In this document: piece by piece, positions 58,680 through 64,000 of the stretch
Numbering within the stretch: position 1 is the first letter of the stretch
Layout of the letters: each line of letters opens with the position of its first letter
NCBI GenBank assembly: GCA_949130495.1
Contig: OX422214.1
Coordinates: forward strand, 4,510,046 to 4,574,045
Reading direction: 5' to 3'
DNA from: Sambucus nigra
Taxonomy: Eukaryota > Streptophyta > Magnoliopsida > Dipsacales > Adoxaceae
Length of the DNA: 64,000 nt
Program-made: the position numbers and the translations under genes
Notes under the pieces: model-generated
Told to the model about the DNA's origin: nothing
The model's database searches: none
What the model saw: the letters and a program-made list of their open reading frames with translations, nothing else

Positions 58680-60050
58680 GATAATACAAACAAACCTAAA
58701 TTACGACTACACTTGTGATACAAGTATAGCGGTAAGTCGGGTATCGAAAATCCACAGAGACGAGTTTTTAGAATTTATAGGATTTAATACTCCTAAATAA
58801 AAGTGTAAAAGGTAAATTACAAACTAAAAAGGAAAAGATGCATAAAAGGGAAATGATTAATCTAGGAAAGGGAAACTAAAGTTAGACTAACAAAGCAAGT
58901 AAAACTATAGGCTGCGTCGAATATCCCTCACCCGAGTTAATTAGTATAAAATAGTTACATGGGTTGACGAGTTATAACAAATGCGTCTCATTTTGACAGT
59001 TAATTGAATCAAGGGTTTTCACGCCCCTAAATTCGTATAAAAGCCAAATACAATTTTGGCGTAAAAAAATACCCAAAAAATTACGCACGTAAGGTCGTAA
59101 GCACGGGACATACATGATATGCCCCGTCAAATATCCTAGGCGTAATAACTAGGACAACACACCCGAAATAAACCCATAAACACCATCACCAAAGCAAAAA
59201 AACTTGTCAACCCGGAATGAGTTCAATCCGGCACAACCTAGACTAACTTAGCTAGAAAGCATATTAAAAACGCGGTAAATAAACGCGGTAAAGAAATGCA
59301 ATAAAGCTACATAGAAAGCAAGTAAATCAAAGAAAGTAAACCTAATTATGAAAGCATGTAAATCTAATTAACAAAGCAAGAAATAAGTAAATACACACTA
59401 TATTAATGGAGAGGGTGAATGAATAGTCAAGTTACAAACCCAAAAGGGTGTCAATCCGAGAAGAAATGAAGAAGAACTCTTCAAAAACCCAAACCCTAAG
59501 CTAAACTATCTTCTAAAACTAAATATAATACAAGATATCTGATATTTACAACAAAAAAGGTTTATATAGTAAGTGGAATTAAATTAGAAACGAAAAGAGA
59601 AAAGAAAAGAAAAGAAAAGGCAAAATATCAGCTAGAAACAGGGGATCGATCGATCGATGGTAAAAAAAACCATGCCCACTGTCTCCCCACGATGACCAAA
59701 CAATGAAGGATCGATCGATCGATCATTTTGATCGATCGATCGATGGCTACAGGTCTGCAATTCTTTCTTCCAGCTTTGATGTGTTTGGTTTTCTCCTCTA
59801 CTAAAATCGCCGTAACTTCTTCGTTCTGAATCTGAATCGCGCACCATTTGTGGCCACGCGACGCTTGCGAGGAGGGATACAACTTTCATGCAGATGTTGG
59901 GCCAGGTGCCCAAGCTATGAAAAGACTAAAATGCCCTTGAACATACGATCATGTAAGAAAATCGAGCAGAATGCGTCTGAACTTCACACTTAGCATCCAA
60001 ATACCTATAAAAACTCAATTAACCCCTACAAAGCATGTTAACATAGAAAT
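58680..60050 (-). mobile_element. Unclassified insertion in the E LTR
   Basis: A-rich sequence with no similarity to other LTR copies here interrupts the E LTR. It includes TACACTTGTGATACAAGTA (an inverted repeat), GGTAAGTCGGGTATCGAAAA, TCCACAGAGACGAG and, near its right end, CGCCGTAACTTCTTCGTTCTG. It codes for nothing recognised. It carries its own GATCGATC palindrome group. Minus orientation is a guess and both boundaries are approximate. Confidence 0.5.
59641..59746. repeat. GATCGATCGATC palindromes in the insertion
   Basis: Runs of GATCGATCGATCGAT lie at 59644-59658, 59709-59723 and 59729-59744, the last two separated by ATTTT. They resemble the units of the cassette at 63757 but without its GCCTGGGG linker. 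Confidence 0.85.
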
Positions 60051-60916
60051 TTGAGGTTGTCTGGTTAATGAGAATAAATATAGGGAATAAGATACCCGAG
60101 GGGGCTAAAATGTGTCAGTTTGGAGGATGAAATATGTAATATTTGCGTATTATCAGGGATCGTATCGTGTATATAAAGTGGGAAAGTGTGAGAGTTAGAA
60201 ACGGTTTGTATATCGAGAGTAAAATATACTAATATAAATGAAATTATTTCATTTACGCATACGAGCATAAAAAGAGTATGTATATCTATATGGGTGATAT
60301 AAATACCTTGTGTGATGGTATACATTTGTATAATGTGATTATATATGTATATCTAGTGTGAATGATATATGTATATTTATGTAAAGCATAACCCCTCTAT
60401 ACTATCATGGGAAGTTGCGCGATGCGGGTGAGGCCCCTGGCTTGAGGAGCAGGGAGCGTATAGTCCCCAGTTCACAGCGCCCATTGTTATTGTGTGATTT
60501 CATTATGGGTGAGACGTGGTGGGTATGTTTCATCTCATTTCTGAGGAGTAACTATGAACGCTTTCCATACATTGTGATTTTGTTTTTACCAAAGCGGTGT
60601 GAGATTCTGACCGTTAGTACCCAGGATGATATCTGAACGATTCTGTGGTAGATGATAGCATTGAGAAACTGCATCCTCGAGTTATAGCTCGCTGGGATGG
60701 TTATTATACTTGTGTGCATAGTATATTACCTATATATGATTATGATATATCATCTATCTTTATCTAGTGTAAAGAGATATAAGAATATAAAGTTTGAATT
60801 TCATTACGGGAGATTTTATCTGGACATAAACTGTGATTGGTATATTAAAGTGAGTATGATATGTATATGTTAATATGAGTATATATATTACATTGGGTAC
60901 CGAGGGCATAATGGAC

Positions 60917-61023
60917 CTCCACGACCAACACTGTCAAGGAGTAGTGTATCGGGGGGTTCCTTGTTTGGATTTCGCTTGCGAGACGTCCCACACACGAAAC
61001 GCAGTGCAATGTTGGGAGTGGAG
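60917..61023 (+). repeat. Long-hairpin module, copy 12 (E right)
   Basis: CTCCAC pairs with GTGGAG, and CCAACACTG pairs with CAATGTTGG using one G-U and one mismatch. The apical hairpin is TCGC-TT-GCGA. Confidence 0.82.
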
Positions 61024-61042
61024 ATAAGTTTAGTCCTTAGTA

Positions 61043-61240
<198 letters not shown>

Positions 61241-61305
61241 ATAGTTAATTATTTATATTATATAAGAATTTGGGGTTATATGCGTCTTGCATTGAGGGCA
61301 TAATG

Positions 61306-61420
61306 AATCTCGATAATCAATACTGTCAAGGAGTAGTGTATCGGGGGGGGGGGGTTCCTTGTTTGGATTTCGCTCGCAAGACGTCCCACGCACGAAACAC
61401 AGTGCAGTATTGAGAATTAG
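61306..61420 (+). repeat. Long-hairpin module, copy 14 (E right)
   Basis: CAATACTG pairs perfectly with CAGTATTG, replacing the AACACTG/CAATGTT pair of copy 12 on both sides. A G12 run lies at the inner stem. Confidence 0.8.
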
Positions 61421-62366
61421 GAGAAGTTTACTCCTTAGAATTTAGATGCTAATAACTCATTTATGTCAATAACTAGAATCTGATAAATTCTAGTCAGAGA
61501 AAATGTTTATGTATATTTATATGTTAAGTAAGTTGATGAACATTTGAGAGTATGGTAGAATTAGAAGTTGATGATTATGATTTAGATGGAAGTTTAAATG
61601 AGTTTAAATTTGGGAGTAGGTTAGATTATATTGCCCTTAGATAGTGTCAGATAGTTATTTAAGGATCATATGCATACGTTTTGCTGCGCGCTTTAGTTGA
61701 GAGGTGGGTTGAATTATTTGGAGAGTGCGACTCCACTTTTATCATGTTATAATGAATTTATAATTATTATGCATTTTAATACACTTGCTAAAATGTTTTC
61801 ACACCTCGGGCTCTGACCCGTTTATATTTTCTCTTACCTTGTATATATGGTATAATTTTAGGTGTTCCTCCGCATGGACGATATTAATGTTATCCATCTA
61901 GTGTATTCGTGGAGCTGTGGCAGTAGCGAACTGTTGCGGGATTTTGATATAGCTGGTTCCTATCTTTTTTGTATCTAGATTAGGATTCGGTTTGTATATC
62001 GAGTTTACACCCAAGAGTTATAGATGTAGCATTTTGTTTATATTTCTTTTCATAAGGACTATTGTATTGTCTTTGACCCAACAACATATTCGGGTATTTC
62101 CTTTCTTTATATTTTGTTGTACACTAGAACTATTTTCTTTATCTTAGCATGTGTGTTCATTATTATTACTCAGCTATTGTTATGTTGTTGGTTAGTCGTT
62201 GCATAGTTTGTTTTAATTTTTTTTGGCACCCTCTTTTTGTAGTAATGGGTAGGTAGCCGTGTTTATTTCAATATCGTCAGTAGATGCTGATAATGATCCA
62301 CTAGAGATTCCTGATTATTTTAGTATAGGGCTGGCCACCCGTTATTATTCTAAGCGGGGTGTCACA

Positions 62367-62862
62367 TGTGTGTGTTGAGAATAAGAGAGGAGAAACAAGA
62401 AAATGAGTAGTGAGATAACTGTATGGACAAAAAGAAGCTTTTAACTTTAAGGTTTCATTATTTACATCTTTTTACCCTAGATTTTAAATTTTTAGTTTTT
62501 ACCACTAATTTTTTACGTAATTTGTTTTTATAAAAACCATGGGGCCTTGAGCCCCCACATGGCCCCACCTCCCTATACCCCTGTCAACAATGATTTCTAC
62601 TTTTGAATTGTCTCCATCCAAACTATTAAAAACCATCCGACAACATTTTCCTCATAATTTTCTCAATTTAATATAAAAGTTATGACTTTTAAAATAATTC
62701 AACTAATAAATTAAATAGAAAAATGCATAAGTTTTGAAACATGTACAATGCACATACTGCTTTTTGTAAAAAGACTAATTTGGGCTTCTCACTAAAAACG
62801 TTTTTCCATTTCGAATGATTATTCTACATGTTTAGCACGAGGTGTTTTCCACTCAATCTTAT
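62367..62862. other. Non-coding interval
   Basis: AT-rich sequence between two LTRs. No gene or repeat recognised. Confidence 0.5.
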
Positions 62863-63296
62863 TGTAATAACCCGCCCTTTTGGAGATGATTAAATTCCAT
62901 AATTAAGTATAATTTGGAATTTGGAGAATTTCTCGAAATAGTGATTTTTAGGATTTTCGAGGATTTAATGATTTTCGAAGGGTGTTATAAATTATTTTGG
63001 GACCATATAGGTCGAAATATTTTATTTATATGTCGCCGTGGAGTATAGCGACAAAAGAGGTGAGATTTTGAGTAGAACACCGCATTTAATTATTTTGGAT
63101 TAGAATAGTGATTTGCGGTCAAGTACCTCGGATGGAAATTTCGACCGCGCCACGAGTCTCGGAATGTCCGAGATAGTCGAAAAAGAGTGTCCGATTTGTC
63201 AAAATTGAGTTCCGGGTAATTTTGGAATTAAAATAGGCTCGTAATTGGGTAAACGAGTCGTTTTTGGGTTTTTAGGGGTAAAACCCTTTTTCTCTC

Positions 63297-63305
63297 TATA
63301 TATAG
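63297..63305 (+). promoter_or_regulatory. TATA box of B' LTR
   Basis: TATATATAG is followed by a purine-rich leader and is the counterpart of 15165-15174. Confidence 0.6.
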
Positions 63306-63433
63306 AGGTAGAGAGGGAGAAAAGAAGAAAGAAGAGAGGGAAGAGAGAGAGAGGGAAGAAAAGAATAAAAAGGGGGAGATTCCGGCCGGCCTCCGCGGGA
63401 TTCGGCTCGAGGACGTCGGATTTTATCCACGAG

Positions 63434-63449
63434 GCAAGTGTTTACTTGC
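63434..63449 (+). promoter_or_regulatory. Leader hairpin with GC-type donor-like site (B' LTR)
   Basis: GCAAGT-GTTT-ACTTGC, identical to the site in element B although the surroundings have diverged. Confidence 0.5.
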
Positions 63450-63697
63450 TTTATTTATTTTTGAGAATAAATATCTTATATCATTGTTGGTATAACAAAC
63501 CCTAATGATTTTGGGTTGGGTATTCGTGGATAAAACGGGTTTTCGGGAGATAAAACGAATAAACCCCTAAAATTGGTAAATTGGAGATTTTAGTAATTAA
63601 CCAAAATTATTGGGTGATTCCGGGTCTTGGGATGTTTAGGACCCGTATTATAGGTGTATTTGTTGTTGGTAGAAGTTGTAGGCCGTTGGGTGAAGAG

Positions 63698-63838
63698 ATG
63701 GAAGCTTGGGGGAAGCTTCCATGGCCGAACAGCTTCTCGGAGAAGAAGCTGCCCGACTTGATCGATCGATCGAGCCTGGGGGATCGATCGATCGAAGCCT
63801 TTGATCGATCGACGGTCAGGGGTCGATCGATTGACCTC
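63698..63838. repeat. Palindrome cassette, GATCGATCGATC type (B' LTR)
   Basis: The first unit is ATGGAAGCTT and its complement around GGGGG (63698-63722). The next is CAGCTTCT/AGAAGCTG (63731-63752). Then GATCGATC units flank GCCTGGGG (63760-63795), followed by a further pair around CGGTCAGGGG (63803-63835). Confidence 0.88.
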
Positions 63839-64000
63839 TGCTGAAAGTTGATAATTTCTCTTAGGGTGATTTGGATGGGATAGATCCCATTTCATCTTGC
63901 TTTGAGGTTAATTAGGTGATAACCTAAGGGACCTTTTAGGACTTCATGGTCAATAAATTAAGGTAATTTAGGAGGGTAAGGTAAGGGTTTTAGTGTATAA

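Larger units (their letters stand above)
62863..64000 (+). repeat. LTR of a B-related element (B'), cut by window end
   Basis: It starts TGTAATAACCCGCCCTTTTG and matches 14731-15700 in most of its length (TCGAGGATTT, GATTTGCGGTCAAGTACC, TTTCGAC.G.GCCA.GAGTC, GATTTTATCCACGAGGCAAG). A ~160-bp palindrome cassette (63690-63849) is absent from the B copy. Whether this is a 5', 3' or solo LTR cannot be seen. Confidence 0.85.

Overview
The window is plant nuclear DNA, almost certainly from a eudicot. It is AT-rich and crowded with LTR retrotransposons whose primer-binding sites match initiator Met-tRNA. It also holds decayed Ty1/Copia and L1-type LINE sequence, hAT-like MITEs, long (TA)n microsatellites and one Cf-like LRR receptor-like protein gene. 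No intact protein-coding gene was found. The species cannot be named from the sequence.

Layout. 1-3154: AT-rich DNA with nothing recognised. 3160-12731: complete but decayed Ty3/gypsy-type element A, with LTRs of about 2.85 kb and TSD CATAT. 12737-14730: remnants of a possible minus-strand gene, microsatellites and an Ac/hAT-like end. 14731-30073: element B, with element C (19013-27959, TSD TATAA) nested inside it. A minus-strand solo LTR (22176-23257) is nested in C's left LTR. 30074-36200: MITEs, a 2.2-kb TIR element with a large inverted repeat, and one candidate exon. 36205-38428: 5'-truncated Copia remnant. 38822-42903: second Copia element, TSD CTGCC. 44390-47867: minus-strand L1 LINE remnant. 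47868-52204: mostly non-coding, with a MITE and a candidate terminal exon. 52205-55116: LRR receptor-like protein gene (minus) carrying a frameshift and two stops. 55545-62366: LTR pieces of a fourth large-LTR family (E) with a further insertion. 62863-64000: start of an LTR (B') related to B, cut by the window edge.

The most interesting content lies in the large-LTR elements A, B, B', C and E. They share an LTR organisation although most of their sequence has diverged. The order is: TGTAA start; TATA box in B and B'; purine-rich leader; a GC-type splice-donor-like AG|GCAAGT, usually inside a small hairpin; a palindrome cassette; one to three copies of a long-hairpin module; a CAG/TAG|GTG acceptor-like site; the LTR 3' end; and the PBS. 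The hairpin module of about 105-110 nt occurs 14 times, in LTRs and internal regions, and its stems show compensatory changes. The palindrome cassettes keep a G-rich linker while the palindromes themselves are replaced between families. Neither feature is one I recognise as described.

All comparisons were made by eye within this window. No alignment, folding program or database search was run.
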